A DNA stretch of 64,000 bases from Gautieria morchelliformis (taxonomy: Eukaryota > Basidiomycota > Agaricomycetes > Gomphales > Gomphaceae). Every line of letters begins with the position of its first letter. Position 1 is the first letter of the stretch. Under the pieces are notes generated by a model, which was given only the letters and a program-made list of their open reading frames with translations, was not told the DNA's origin and did not search any database. This document shows positions 31,589 through 42,811 of the stretch, piece after piece. The position numbers and the translations under genes are program-made. Where the stretch lies: contig WHVA01000225.1 of NCBI GenBank assembly GCA_015179125.1, positions 1 to 64,000 on the forward strand, written 5' to 3'.

Positions 31589-33954
31589 ATGCGCGTCCTT
31601 CCACGCTGTGCTCGCAAACAGACCGTTATATCTTTGCGAAGTTACTCTTCCAATGCGCCCAGGCCAGATCGAATCAACAGATATAGTCGTACGGTGACCG
31701 AGCCGAAAGCCCAAGGTGCTAGCCAGGTCAGCATCAACGAGTTACTGTAATTGTGGCCTGTAAATAGCTTTCTCAAAAGAAGTTTAGGCTATGCTATGGG
31801 CCACTGATGGCATAAATCAAGACTCTGATCTTAACAAGGCGATGGTTGGTGTAGGGAGCGTATGGTGAGCAACCTGGCCCATCATATTTCTCGACAGTCG
31901 GTGCGCTAACTAGCGGTCAGGTATGAGGGCAACCCGTAGGTTATTATTCTCTCACCGAAATAGCGACATAACCGTTATATACGATTAGATGCAATGGCCA
32001 CTTACTTGGCCTAGGTGCTCTTGTGAAAAAATCCATTGCTTCAACGGAAGCTATTGTTCCATACCAATTTGGCACTGTCGGCGTATCCGACGGAATATCC
32101 ATGGGAACATTCGGGATGTCATACTCACTCCAATCTCGGGACCTTATTGCAGACCAAATAGAGACTGCCGCGGGAGGCCATTGGCTGGACGGAATGGTTG
32201 TTATCCCAGGATGTGATAAAAACATGCCTGGAGTATTGATGGGATGCGAGTAACTTCCTGCATTTAATTGTTAAGTAATCACTGAAATTTTGCCTTAGTG
32301 GGACGCCTCAACCGTCCTGGACTGATGGTGTACGGAGGGACGATTCGCCCCGGCTCGTGCGCGGGTGCGCCACAGCTGGACGTAGTCTCAGCCTTCCAGG
32401 CATATGGTAAATATCTCCAGGACGGGAAGACTGCTATGGCCGAAGAAGAGCGATACAACACCATTAGACATGCATGCCCAGGTCCCGGTGCTTGTGGAGG
32501 AGTGGGTTGTTGAACTTCCTCAATCACTACGTCTGATTTGTAACCATTTCCAGATGTACACCGCTAATACCATGGCCTCCGCGGCGGAAGTCCTCGGCAT
32601 GACTCTTCCAGGCTCTTCGTCATTTCCAGCAGAGTCAGAAGAGAAGTTACAGGAATGCAGATCAGTCGGGCCTGCGATCTTGAATCTCTTACAAAAAAAT
32701 ATCCTTCCGCGTGACATTATGACCCGTACCGCGTTTGAAAATGCCCTAGTGACTATCTCTCCTATCATACAGATGAATAACGGAATCTCACTTACTCGCA
32801 CCATCGCATTCATAGGTTCTTACCATGGTCCTTGGTGGATCTACAAATGCAGTTTTACATCTTATCGCTATGGCTCATTCAGTTGGCATCCGGCTCACCC
32901 TCGAAGAGATTCAGGCTGTGTCAGATCGAACCCCATTCCTCGCGGATCTCAAGCCCAGCGGAAAATATGTGATGGAGGACGTGCATATTTTGGGTGGGAT
33001 TCCCAGTAAGTTTCAAGCTACACAATCAGCTCCCCCTTTGATCCGGAGACAATGGCTAGAAATTCTGGCTTACCTTCTCAAGCACGACCGCATCAATGGC
33101 AATACCATGACTGTTACAGGGCGTACGCTTGGAGAAAACCTAGAACAATGGACTGCAAAGTATGGCGAACTTACCGATACCCAGGATGTTATCCGGCCTC
33201 TCGACAAGCCTCTTAAGAAAACAGGCCATATTAGGTACGTTGTTAACGGCAACATATAAACCGGACATACAGGTATATTTTTGAACAGAATTCTTCGTGG
33301 CAATCTGGCCCCAGGAGGCGCAGTTTCAAAAATCACTGGAAAAGAGGGGCTTACGTTCACGGGAAAGGCACGTACTTTCGATTCTGAAGATGACATGGTA
33401 CGTGCTGTAGAAAACGGAGAATTGAAAAAGGGTGAGAAGACTGTAGTAGTCTTGCGATACCTCGGTCCCAAAGGTGGTCCTGGTACGATACAACACCGTT
33501 TTCATGTTTGCGAATTGACCGTGAGTTCAGGAATGCCTGAGATGCTGAAGCCCACTAGTCTGATCATGGGGGCCGGACTTGGGAAGGATGTCGCCTGCCT
33601 CACGGATGGTCGCTTCAGCGGTGGGTGCGTGTTCCCAACAACAGGATTTCTTTTCCTCCTTCACAAAGTCATGTTATTAGATCACACGGATTCGTGGTCG
33701 GGCACGTCGTTCCCGAAGCACAGGAGGGTGGACCGATCGCCCTCGTCAAGGACGGTGACACAATCCATATCGATGCTGAGGCGAATACCATCGATGTCGA
33801 CGTGCCGCAAGCAGAACTTGAGGAACGTCGAAGAATGTGGGCACCACACCCTCTCAAAGTCACACAGGGCACATTGTACAAATACGCGAAAGTCGTCGAG
33901 GATGCCAGTCATGGGTGTGTTACTGATGCAGGCGGCGAAATTATCCATCAGTAA
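31589..33954 (+). CDS. ILV3: Dihydroxy-acid dehydratase, mitochondrial
   Basis: Eleven exons join in frame to 603 residues: 31589-31726, 31788-31864, 31921-31935, 31989-32245, 32299-32501, 32554-32748, 32816-33005, 33060-33234, 33289-33482, 33531-33624, 33681-33954. The enzyme is an Fe-S dehydratase for the third step of valine/isoleucine synthesis. The Arg/Ser-rich start [20 protein letters not shown] suits mitochondrial import. Motifs in order are [26 protein letters not shown] (cluster Cys; family usually CNxHLLDL), [50 protein letters not shown]-like [21 protein letters not shown] (catalytic Ser) and [10 protein letters not shown]. Exon 3 is only 15 bases (WYEGNP), and intron 4 (32246-32298) fits only as a GC-AG intron. 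Fungi carry paralogues, so this may be one of those and not the main enzyme. Confidence 0.95.
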
Positions 33955-34629
33955 GCAGTGGGGAAACAAAAAAGAAATATCTACCCTTCTGGTCACCATT
34001 AGGTTGTTTTGTAGATGAGTTCTGAAACCTCTTGGAATAATGACACAATGTTTTCAACCTCAAGTATAGAGAGTTGAAGCGGAGGCGCGCCTACTCTGGT
34101 GCTGAAGGCTACGCCCATCATATCAGTTGCCCCAGGCTAGTAGCTCTCGTACATGAGTTATTACTTAGTAATGGGCAGTGTCTATACCTGAGGATGGCCG
34201 ATTCGGTACCACTCGTGGTGTATCTTTCAACGCGGACTGCTATGTATTACATAAATAGCTCGGCTCAGTAGGGGGATAGATATGTTCGTACTGAGCGTGT
34301 TCGACTATTGGCTAGGAAATCCTTGGGTCTTGAATTCTTCGTCGTGCACCTGGTGGAAGTTATATTCCCAGACAAAACAGTATTATAAAACCTCTTTGCA
34401 ATGGCAAGGAAGAACCCAGGCCATTTATTTGAGAAGCATTCGATCTACCACCTAGAGACCTCATCCTGAGCTGTCAATATTGCTAACCTTCAAATTCCAA
34501 TTAACTAAAGCGAAAATGAGATAAATCTGGACGAACCTATCAGGGTTGCCATGCCCTTGTATATATATATATCTACAAAGGTGGAAGGTGGTACGTCGAA
34601 CAAAGAGATCGATTGAATTTTAGATAATG
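33955..34629. other. 3' flank of ILV3 and intergenic DNA
   Basis: No gene is recognised. A short (ta)n run lies near 34560. The first part should hold the ILV3 3' untranslated region. Confidence 0.4.
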
Positions 34630-34640
34630 TTATTGGAGTC

Positions 34641-34792
34641 TGCACTACGTTAGGCTCAGACGTTCAGAGTGGCATGAACGACTATGTATTACCTGCACTA
34701 CGTTAGGCTACAGTGCGAGTAAGTAATTGGTAAGATAGCGAAGTAGTAGCTGAGCTTTCTTACCTCAGACGTTCAGAGTGGCATGAACGACT
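34641..34792. repeat. Two interleaved direct repeats
   Basis: A 29-bp word occurs exactly at 34655-34683 and 34764-34792 (cagacgttcagagtggcatg within it). A 16-bp word, tgcactacgttaggct, occurs at 34641-34656 and 34694-34709. The interleaving suggests an old local duplication with a small insertion. Confidence 0.85.
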
Positions 34793-36762
34793 GAGGAGAG
34801 AAGCGGAGATGCGGAATCTGAACTATATGGACTCAGCGTGTGTGGGTCCATATAGACGAACCACATCGAACTCCAACAAATGTGCCAATAGTGCACTGTC
34901 TTCTTGCATGGCTAGAGAGACACTGAAGGCTCTCAGCAGTGCAGGACGTCTGGAGTAGGTAAGTTGGAGACAAACCTCAAGTATTATACTGTTTAGCTAG
35001 GACCGACGAGGTACGGTAATTAGAGTCATGATACCAGGATGTCTTCTTCTTTTCTGGTCAATAGTCACGGTGTTAACAGCCCCCATGAGAATAGATAGCG
35101 CAATTACAATAATTACTGTAATGTTTTGAAAGCCCTGCTAGCAAGTTATATAAGTAGACGTGCAGCATTGGTCCTGAATTAAATCAACCTCGAGGACCAT
35201 GCGACACCATTCTCACTTGTTGGGACTCACAAACTTCCCAGACGACTTGCTGGATCGTGGCTCCGCGCACCAAGTGTGCCGGCCGAAATCCAACTCTAAA
35301 AACGAACGCGTCACCTTGTCATGACGCGTCTATTTCTCATATTCAGGTGCTCTGTCTTACCATTTGTCACCCCATCTCTGTGGTCGTTCCGATCGCCATT
35401 GTCATATTCGGCAACCAATTCTCGCTGTTCGCGACAATGACCATGGTTATACCGTCAACAAGCGATCGACGTCTTCGGACTAACCTAGCAGTCATTGTTG
35501 GGCCTACCACCTCCCCTGCTCGGCCCTCTTCGATGGTGTTCTGACAATCGGATTGCCATGACCTATGTATTTCCTGCACCTTGTTACCCCCATTCCCTCG
35601 TTCGCTACTCCTCCTCCATGTTCGCTTGGCCTCGCCCCTCCCTCCGGCCACGCCTCCTCTATGTTCTCTCCGTTCACCCTTTGCCGCATTTCGCCGAACC
35701 GCTATTCGCTGCTCACACATTTCATCAATAAGGCACGCCATCAAATACGATCGGTACCATTTACCCGGTGTGATGATTCATCACTAACCCTATCATCATC
35801 TTAAATCCAACCCCTTTGGGTTTTCGTATGGCCAAAGTATGTTCGCGGAGCTTTCCCTCAGAAGGTCGTGTGGGATCGACCCAGTGAACGAAGAGTCCGT
35901 GCAGGGTGACATGTATGCAGGCCCCAAGACATGGTTTCATACATAAGTACCTTCGCCACCTTTACTCTCCGTCGTTTCATATTCGCACCCCTCCCTCACT
36001 CTATTGTATGTTTATTCCATCTCCTTAGTATCATGACTGCGCACCCCTATCCAACCCTGACTCATGACGGCCTCTTTCCTATTCGCTGATACCGTACGAG
36101 CATTAGATATAAGTAGTTTACATTCGCATGTATATTCTCCAGTTCAATTATCATACGTCGTCCATCTTGTGCAAACTTGACCTCGCTGTGATCATCGTCT
36201 TGAGCCTCTCCTTGAAGATCTCTATCTTCGACCAGCCAAGGACTTAGGCATCACTGGTGAGTTCTCATACTTCATCTTCGTTACCTTAGCCTTTGAACTA
36301 CTTTCTGTGCTGTTGGCGAAGGGCTCCGAAGGAGCACCTTCGCCAGTGAAGGGACCGTCGAAACTTAGACAGCCCTTCCACAACATCTTGCACGTTACAT
36401 CGTCAAGTGCTGTGAGCTGTTCCGCTACGACTGTAGACAGGGCGAGCCCCGTTCGGGCAACCCCTTTGTTTCGTGAACATTCATCGGTTCACTTATTCGC
36501 TGAACGGCATACTTATTCGCACAAGTTATTCGGGCATTCATTGTGTTCACTAAATACACGATATTAACGCCTAAAAACCAATCTTGACACACCTCCAGAG
36601 TCGATTTGGGAGTTTCGGAATCAAATTAAACCTCTACTCTGATAGGCCCTATTGGCTGTGCTCTGACGCGTTGTACATGGTCCAGCTTATGAGAATTTTC
36701 AGTGAAAAACGACAACTACTGTGACACAGCAAGTGGTACTTAGTGATAAATTCGACTTACAA
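34793..36762. other. Gene-poor DNA, possible solo LTR material
   Basis: Two kilobases without a gene I recognise. Short Pro/Ser-rich open frames at 35257-35804 occur on both strands and look like chance. A tgttaacagccc word near 35069 resembles an LTR 5' end, but no matching terminus or target duplication was found. Repeated ttattcgc/ttcgtgaac words occur at 36460-36530. Confidence 0.35.
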
Positions 36763-36768
36763 TAGGGC

Positions 36769-36897
36769 GTTTCACGAAGGTGAATTCGACGTGAATTCGG
36801 TCACGAAATCGGTGTGAATTCGAACGTGAACTCCGGAGTTCAAACACGATTTCATGGCCGAATTCACGTCGAATTTGGCTCCTTCGTGAAACCACCG
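36769..36897. repeat. Foldback palindrome at the left end of the element
   Basis: The sequence gtttcacgaaggtgaattcg at 36770 is met again inverted as gaatttggctccttcgtgaa near 36870-36892, with cgaattcacgtcg in between. The left terminus thus forms a ~125-bp hairpin of its own, which could be a small MITE sharing the same terminus. Confidence 0.75.
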
Positions 36898-37200
36898 CAC
36901 TTTGAACCAAAAAATCTCCTTAAGAAATTTGAGTAAAACTCAAAATATCTTCTGAGTATTTGCCAAATATCTCCTATCGAAATATTTAGCTTATATGTGA
37001 GCCAATATTCCAAATATTATCCAAGTCTCGGCCGGGGATATATATGGACTTGTTATTTTTGCTTCAGTGCATAGTAGTGTAAGTAATATATATATCATAT
37101 ACATAATTCTATGTTGCGCGTCATCACCCTCGACGCGTTGTTGACGCGTCACTGTTGCACAAAAAGTCCGACGTGCCGACTGCTACAGTTGTACCGTACC

Positions 37201-38130
37201 GTCAACATGCCATCCATACGTTCACGCATCCCTGCACCCTGCCACTGCACAGACTGCAGGGGGCACTTGCTTCAGATCCCTCGCACCCGTGAGCGTCACC
37301 TCAAGGCAGATGAGGTAAACCACGCACTCGAGCGCAAACGCTAAGCTGTGGCCCGCCAAGCTTTGAGAGACAAGTCTGCGATGAGATCCTCTCCTTATGG
37401 TCGTGATATAGCCTCGATGCACGTGAGATCATCAGGGAACGCACGTCATGAGGCATCAATCACCACGATCGGCGGCTTTGACTTTGAGCAAGGCCAATCA
37501 GGTAAGGATAAGCCCAGAATAGGCGTCTTCGATGTTCCAGAAAGTGAGGGAGATGGAATGGATTGCTGGAGTCACGATATGCAGGATACGCGCAGCGAGA
37601 GCAAAGGTGAGCCCGGCCTACAGGAAAGCACAGTTCCTAGTGGGCCATCTCCATTGACCGAATGGCCACAGAGGCACATGGCAGTGCAGCTGACTCTGAG
37701 CTTTCATCTATGGCTGGGTCTCGGGGACCAACTGTGGACTTTTTTTCTGATGACTCGCTTTCTAGCTCTTTTGCTGAAGATCTTCCTGCTGGTTCCGACA
37801 ATGACGACGATCTGGTTGATTTGACTCATGACCCGGCCTTTGTACAAAGGGGAACCTTGTTTCCGTCTGATGATCCTTCAGCTGAGCCAGATCCATCGGA
37901 CCCCGATACTCCTTTCGACCCCACTCTTCTGCCAGCTGCTTTTGCTGAACATCCCATCGTCTGCGAGGCCTATGTTCGCGCGTTTATCGCCAGCACATTT
38001 GGAGGAACCACAAATATCACAACACAAGCCATGCTAGAATCATCCCGAAGTACAATTGCTTCGTTTCTACAGCGAGACCCTGCGCTCGGCGAAATTGATC
38101 TCAAGAGCTTCGCTTCCTATCGGTACAGTT
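37201..38130 (+). pseudogene. N-terminal part of an agaricomycete transposase-like protein
   Basis: A first exon from about 37207 reads MPSIRSRIPAPCHCTDCRGH with a TRERHL block. This is the CxC...C...H start seen on large agaricomycete transposase-domain proteins. After an intron-like gap the frame 37662-38127 is acidic (FFSDDSLSSSFAEDLP, SDNDDDLVDL) and then reads FAEHPIVCEAYVRAFIASTF with TTQAMLESSRSTI. That resembles the helical segment preceding the transposase core in such proteins. The coding sequence then runs into the opposite-strand gene at 38117. No catalytic region remains. Confidence 0.45.
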
Positions 38131-38749
38131 TGTTTTTCTTGCCTTTGCCTCTCTTGTTCTTTGGGGCTGACTTTTCCTCCTCTTTTGCCTTCTTTGCGGA
38201 ATGCGCGTTGACCTGCTCGGTCAACTCACCGATTATCTCATCCATATGCTCCATACGTCCCTCGATCTTGACCAGGTCCTGTTCCTGGCTCTCCATGGTA
38301 GCGGCAAGTTCTTCATGGGCCGTTTGAAGAGTTTTTATTTGTTGCTGTATGTCCTCCCCAATGTTTATGGCCTTTTTGACGTGATTCTCAAGCGCCAACG
38401 AAACCAACTCGAGGATGTGACCATTCGACTTCATTGCGGCAACTGTAGCCTGCAGTTCGGTCAGCGCATCGGTAAGACTTTTCATACCCGTTATTCCTTT
38501 GTTGCCTGCTAATACACCTTGCTGGACCCTCACAGACCCAGCCACTGACCCGGAGGAAGCACCAGCTAGGATTGGTGCTGGACGCATGAAAGTGCGTTTC
38601 GGTTTCGGTGAGATAGACCTATTCTCATCTTCAGCTGCTTCCTCTTCACCTCTATCTTTGTCCAGCTTTCTTTTCAATGACCTAGAAGCCGGATGCGGTG
38701 GGAAAATCGCGCCAGTACAGCGCGGCGTAGCAAACAGCTGTTTAGGCAT
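38117..38749 (-). CDS. Coiled-coil protein of unknown function inside the element
   Basis: A single open frame of 210 residues starts MPKQLFATPRCTGAIFPPHP. A basic/acidic region (KRKLDKDRGEEEAAEDEN, SPKPKRTF) is followed by a long predicted coiled coil (LTDALTELQATVAAMKSNGH; HEELAATMESQEQDLVKIEG; MDEIIGELTEQVNAHSAKKA) and a Lys-rich tail NKRGKGKKNKLYR. Similar small coiled-coil frames are frequent in agaricomycete repeats. It overlaps the end of the plus-strand transposase fragment. Role unknown. Confidence 0.5.
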   Translation of the reverse strand: MPKQLFATPRCTGAIFPPHPASRSLKRKLDKDRGEEEAAEDENRSISPKPKRTFMRPAPILAGASSGSVAGSVRVQQGVLAGNKGITGMKSLTDALTELQATVAAMKSNGHILELVSLALENHVKKAINIGEDIQQQIKTLQTAHEELAATMESQEQDLVKIEGRMEHMDEIIGELTEQVNAHSAKKAKEEEKSAPKNKRGKGKKNKLYR

Positions 38750-39927
38750 CAGGAAGAAGATAAATCACCCTTTCAACGATTAAGTCACACTAGGTAAGCT
38801 GTATTTACTTATATAGTTCTACTCATACCTTCTGCAGAAGGTACTAACCTTTTTGAGACAACTCCACTCAACGTCCGCTGCGCACACGCACGCGCATGCC
38901 TTCATTCTCAGCTCTCCCTTCGTCTCAGATCCATGTGTATATTATTATTGCACACTGCAGGTGGCCAGTGCATCAGAACAATTTATTTTATTTTATTTTT
39001 CATTGTCGAGGGTGATCAGCGGCTGGAGCGGCGGCCCCGCTAAATATTATTTTACCAGAATTATATTAATAATAAATATATTGGGGCGATCCTTGGTTAA
39101 TATGTAGCAGGAACGCGGTAAGAACGTCGACATTTACCCAAGTATCGAGTCCGCGCTATTCGGTGAAAACATTGAGGATATCCCGTAGATACGTAGAATA
39201 TCATCTGGATTTCTAAGTCAGGTATTTAAAGCAAAGTGCGGTGAACCCCTCCTCCATATCTGTGAATTTAACAGTGAGCCGGCTTGCGCGGCATACCAGC
39301 GGCACAATGGAATGTTGCAGCTGTAATATGTAATTAATACTACATAATTACATGCCCACTCTCCCACTGCGCAAACGACTGCTACGTGTTGCCCACAAGC
39401 ACGCTAGGATGCTTCGGCGCATCCGTCGTCAGGCTGACGAATTAAGATGAGGTGGTTGCGACATTTGTGTGAACCGGATGGCTCAGAGGGTGGGCATGGC
39501 TCAGAAGAGGACTATAATTATGTCAACTACTTATCTATAGTACAGTACCGTCTCCAGCAGCTCCAGCATCTCCCTCCTCTCGGACTCGGCTTCCCTGTCA
39601 TCTCATATATGGATCTTGATGAAGAGGAAGAGGCAAGATACTTGCGGAGGCTGCGCACAGTACTGCGACAGCGCATGTGTGTACCACGGAAAATTAAGAA
39701 AAAGGAAGGCAAAGAAAATTGTTTAGTACTGTAGTAATTAATTTTCACATTGGACATCAGCTGTATGTGCCGCAGAACGGCATGCTGGGGACCGAGTTGG
39801 GGAGCGAGTTCACGGACGAGTGCGCGAGCGAGTTTGCTGCGAAAGGAGGGTCGAGGCTGCTTTCGCAAAGTTGCGGAATTCACTCTGCGAGTTCGCGTCG
39901 GAGTGCGGGACCGATTTCAGGACCGAT
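38750..39927. other. Right internal part of the TIR element
   Basis: The stretch contains one 95-codon plus ORF (39447-39734; MRWLRHLCEPDGSEGGHGSE, YLRRLRTVLRQRM) without recognised relatives, and a second overlapping frame (39719-39961) that is TIR-proximal repeat sequence. Otherwise non-coding. Confidence 0.4.
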
Positions 39928-40119
39928 TTCACGTCGAATTCACCTTCGTGAAACGCCCTAATTTAGCCTGACATAATCAAGGCGCTTCAAGAAGTTAGCT
40001 AGCAGTCGTGGAACACCAATGACTGAGTACTGGTACTGAGTACTGAGTGGTAACAATCAAATGGATTACAGGAATGTAAAGAGTTTTGGTAGGATGACAC
40101 CACAATCACGTCCACTCAG

Positions 40120-41552
40120 CTAGGGATTGACCTTGTCGAATCTCTTTTGTTTGGAACCAGATGGACCATCGTCTTCAAGAGAACTCGAAACATACCGCCT
40201 CCTTGATCGAGGACGTGATGTTCCTTCGTTGTCTCCCTCCTGGGTGGGAAACTCCAAAGTCTTTGATTCAGCTGATGATTCGCCACGATGCACGAGGCTC
40301 ACCGTCTGCGAAGAATAACCTGATACTGATGAGAGCATTTGTGAGTATTCCCCCGCTAACGAGTGCGCATGCGGATAATTTTGCGAGGTTCGCCGAGGTG
40401 GCTGAGATTCAGCAGGTGGCAGATGATTGTCCTTGTCGTATCTCCTTCGTCTGGAACTAGACGGACCATCGTCTTCAGGAGAACTCGAAACATGCGGCCG
40501 CCGGGATCGGGGACGTGATGTTCCTTCGTTCTCTCCCTCCTGAGTAGGAAACTCCAAAGTCTTTGATTCAGCCGATGATTCGCCACAATGCACGAGGCTC
40601 ACCGTCTGCGAAGAATAAGCTGGTGCTGATGAGGGAGTTTGTGAGTATTCCCCCGCTAACAAATACGCATGCGGATAATTTTGCGAGGTCGGCCGAGGTG
40701 GCTGAGATTCAGCGAGTGCCAGATAGGATCGGTATTGCCTGCGCTGTGGTGGTCCCATAGACTGCTGTTGCGAAGATAGTTGACCATCAAGAAATCCATA
40801 CTCCCTACTTATCCCACTGTTATATCCGCCACTTGGTATAAGTCCGGTGTCAGGTCTGGTCGATGCGGTGCATGTTTGACCCAGAGGAAAATTATACTCT
40901 GGTATCTGAGGTCGCGGTAATGGCGTCGGTGCGTGATACGGCAACGATGGTACATCTCGAGAAGTAGAACTTGAAGAGGGAAGGCCAACGAAGGTTGGTG
41001 TTGACGTAGCCGCCTCGGGTCCCTGGCCTTGTTCTCGCCGTCGTACCCGCGACTCTCGTATGATAAGACCCTTATTTTTGCGTCCAGGTCCACGACGGCG
41101 CACACCATCCTGGTAGCGGCAAATTTTTGCTCGCTGAGAACAATTGTGGCACGTGGGTCTACACCCGTCACATTTGAGTTTACGCCCTAGAAGTAAGGGG
41201 GAGGGGTAAGTCCCTGTTTGACGTCCGCCATAGGCCAGGTGCGCGTAGTATCGAATATGGTCGATAAAACCAGACATTTACCTCTACAAAAGTCGCAGGC
41301 CACCTCTGTTTTCTTGGACACCTTGTTCCTCCGTGGCCTTTTCCTATCACTATCGTCGTTACCCCTCCGGTCTCGATCGTCATTACCTCCTCCGTCTCCA
41401 CCGCCATCACCCTTTTCGCCGCTGCCGTATTCACCCTGCCAGGTGTCGTCGTTTCCCTCCTTACCTTCTCGGTCTCCTCCACTATTTTGTGGAATATCAC
41501 GATCTTCATCCCCCTCGGGGTACTTGGAATATGGCGGAGGGTTGATATTCAT
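40120..41552 (-). CDS. Zn2Cys6 transcription factor with a 100-residue internal duplication
   Basis: Two exons (41282-41552, 40120-41186) give 445 residues. The start MNINPPPYSKYPEGDED (41552) was chosen because it precedes the acidic/Gly-rich head directly. The binuclear zinc cluster spans the intron: CDFCRGRKLKCDGCRPTC then HNCSQRAKIC, with the usual C2-C6-C6-C2-C6 spacing, followed by a basic linker RRRGPGRKNK. The rest is Ser/Pro/Gln-rich. Two successive copies of about 100 residues (from AESQPPRPTSQNYPHA and from AESQPPRRTSQNYPHA) make up the C-terminus. The fungal-specific regulatory domain is not visible, so it is a short DNA-binding protein with unknown targets. It is divergent from the 42046 gene. 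Confidence 0.85.
40140..40740. repeat. Two tandem 300-bp units inside the zinc-cluster gene
   Basis: The word gatgttccttcgtt recurs at 40217 and 40517, exactly 300 bases apart. Flanking sequence matches along the whole unit with scattered substitutions, preserving frame. Confidence 0.9.
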
Positions 41553-42045
41553 CCTACAACGCACTTTCCAGGGAACGTGGAATTGAACACGAACGACTTT
41601 CCACTCGTTGATCCGCCGAAACAGGGGTTTGACCCATGGTCGAGGGAAGTGCAATCCCTGTCGCTGGCTTATCTGCGACCCCTCCAGAGCCAGAGGGGGA
41701 GATCGGCATTCTGAGACAAGTTGGTTTGCGTATAACTGCGATTTTTATAATTAAGTGTGAAACATTTCGGTTATCGACAATGATCCCCGTTGACCCTATA
41801 ATTATTAATTCCCTGCAGTATTTTCCGCATCTGTTCGCTACTATGGTATTATTTAGCTGTTATTATGAGCCTACTGTGATGACGCCAGACATAGATAGCA
41901 AACATTGTACCACGTCAATATTACAGGAGCAGAGCCGGCCACACGAGCGGAACGTCTTTTTTTTGTTTTTCCCTAGTCAAAATTCTTTTTGTCCGGTAAT
42001 TACATAAAAATTATGTAACACATTAATCGGGAAGATCGGGAAGAC
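41553..42045. promoter_or_regulatory. Divergent intergenic region of the zinc-cluster gene and the small membrane protein gene
   Basis: 493 bases between divergent start codons. No gene. A T-run at about 41958-41970 and AT-rich words are the only features seen. Confidence 0.45.
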
Positions 42046-42811
42046 ATGAACAAGTTGAAGCAGCGGAGTGCTTTCAAATTCTCCAACGACAACGAAGTAC
42101 ATGAAGATACTCAGGTTCTAGACGAACAAGGTAACGTCAACATGTGAAATGGCTCTGTTGCATGGTTCTAACCGAAGATGGATTGATCATAATATCTCTA
42201 TAGAGCAGGAGGAAGTCATCGAGGCTCTGCGCAGCGAGCACGCGTCGTCTTCTCGGCATTACTATAAGTTCCTGCAGGGATGCTTAAGCTTCACCATCCT
42301 ATTGTAAGTTGCATGTATGCAGGCCAGTATCATGACATAACTGGCTTTATGAAGGCAATGTTGGTTTTTTGTCTCACCACGTCTGGGAACGCCAGTTCAT
42401 GTCTTCATCCCAAATGTGAAGACGCCGTTACCAAACCTAATCCCATTCGCTACGTGGTTCACCCTGCTCAACATCATAATGCTCTTGAACTTGATGCTGC
42501 ATCTGCCGAAGGATATGTCCTTCCCTCGGCTTCTACATTCCATTCTTAGCAGTCTGATGTCCTGGCTACCCTTGCACATCCAAGAGCTGGCAGGCCGTCA
42601 CGTACCGTTTCCCATTACGTGGACCGCCGGTCTATTCATTTCTCCTGCAATAATTGCCATGTTCACCGTCACTGACATTCCCCAAATCTTGTGGTGGTCA
42701 CTACCGAATATAGTTTTAGGGATCGTTGTGCTTGTGACGTCTTGGATCAAGCAAACCAGCCTCGACATGGAAAGGCTGGAGAAGATGAAATACGAGGCGA
42801 AGGGAGCCTGA
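42046..42811 (+). CDS. Small membrane protein of unknown function
   Basis: Three exons (42046-42130, 42204-42303, 42355-42811) join in frame to 213 residues. The N-terminus is hydrophilic (MNKLKQRSAFKFSNDNEVHE, EQEEVIEALRSEHASSS). Four hydrophobic helices follow: YKFLQGCLSFTILLQCWFFV, FATWFTLLNIIMLLNLML, AGLFISPAIIAMFTV and LPNIVLGIVVLVTSW. The tail LDMERLEKMKYEAKGA is charged. No family was recognised; the layout suits an endomembrane protein with a cytosolic N-terminus. Confidence 0.75.

Larger units (their letters stand above)
36763..39960. mobile_element. 3.2-kb DNA element with 33-bp perfect terminal inverted repeats
   Basis: Bases 36763-36795 (beginning TAGGGCGTTTCACGAAGG) are the exact reverse complement of 39928-39960. 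Similarity continues imperfectly for about 20 more bases on each side (cggtc, gaaatcggt). If the TA at each end is the duplicated target, insertion is at TA. Inside are an N-terminal transposase-like gene fragment (+), a coiled-coil ORF (-) and a 95-codon ORF (39447-39734). No catalytic transposase domain is seen, so the element is probably non-autonomous. Superfamily is not assigned. Confidence 0.8.

Noticed and set aside
35040-36260. A complete solo LTR
   Set aside because: A tgttaaca-like start is present, but no matching terminus, primer-binding site or target duplication was found.
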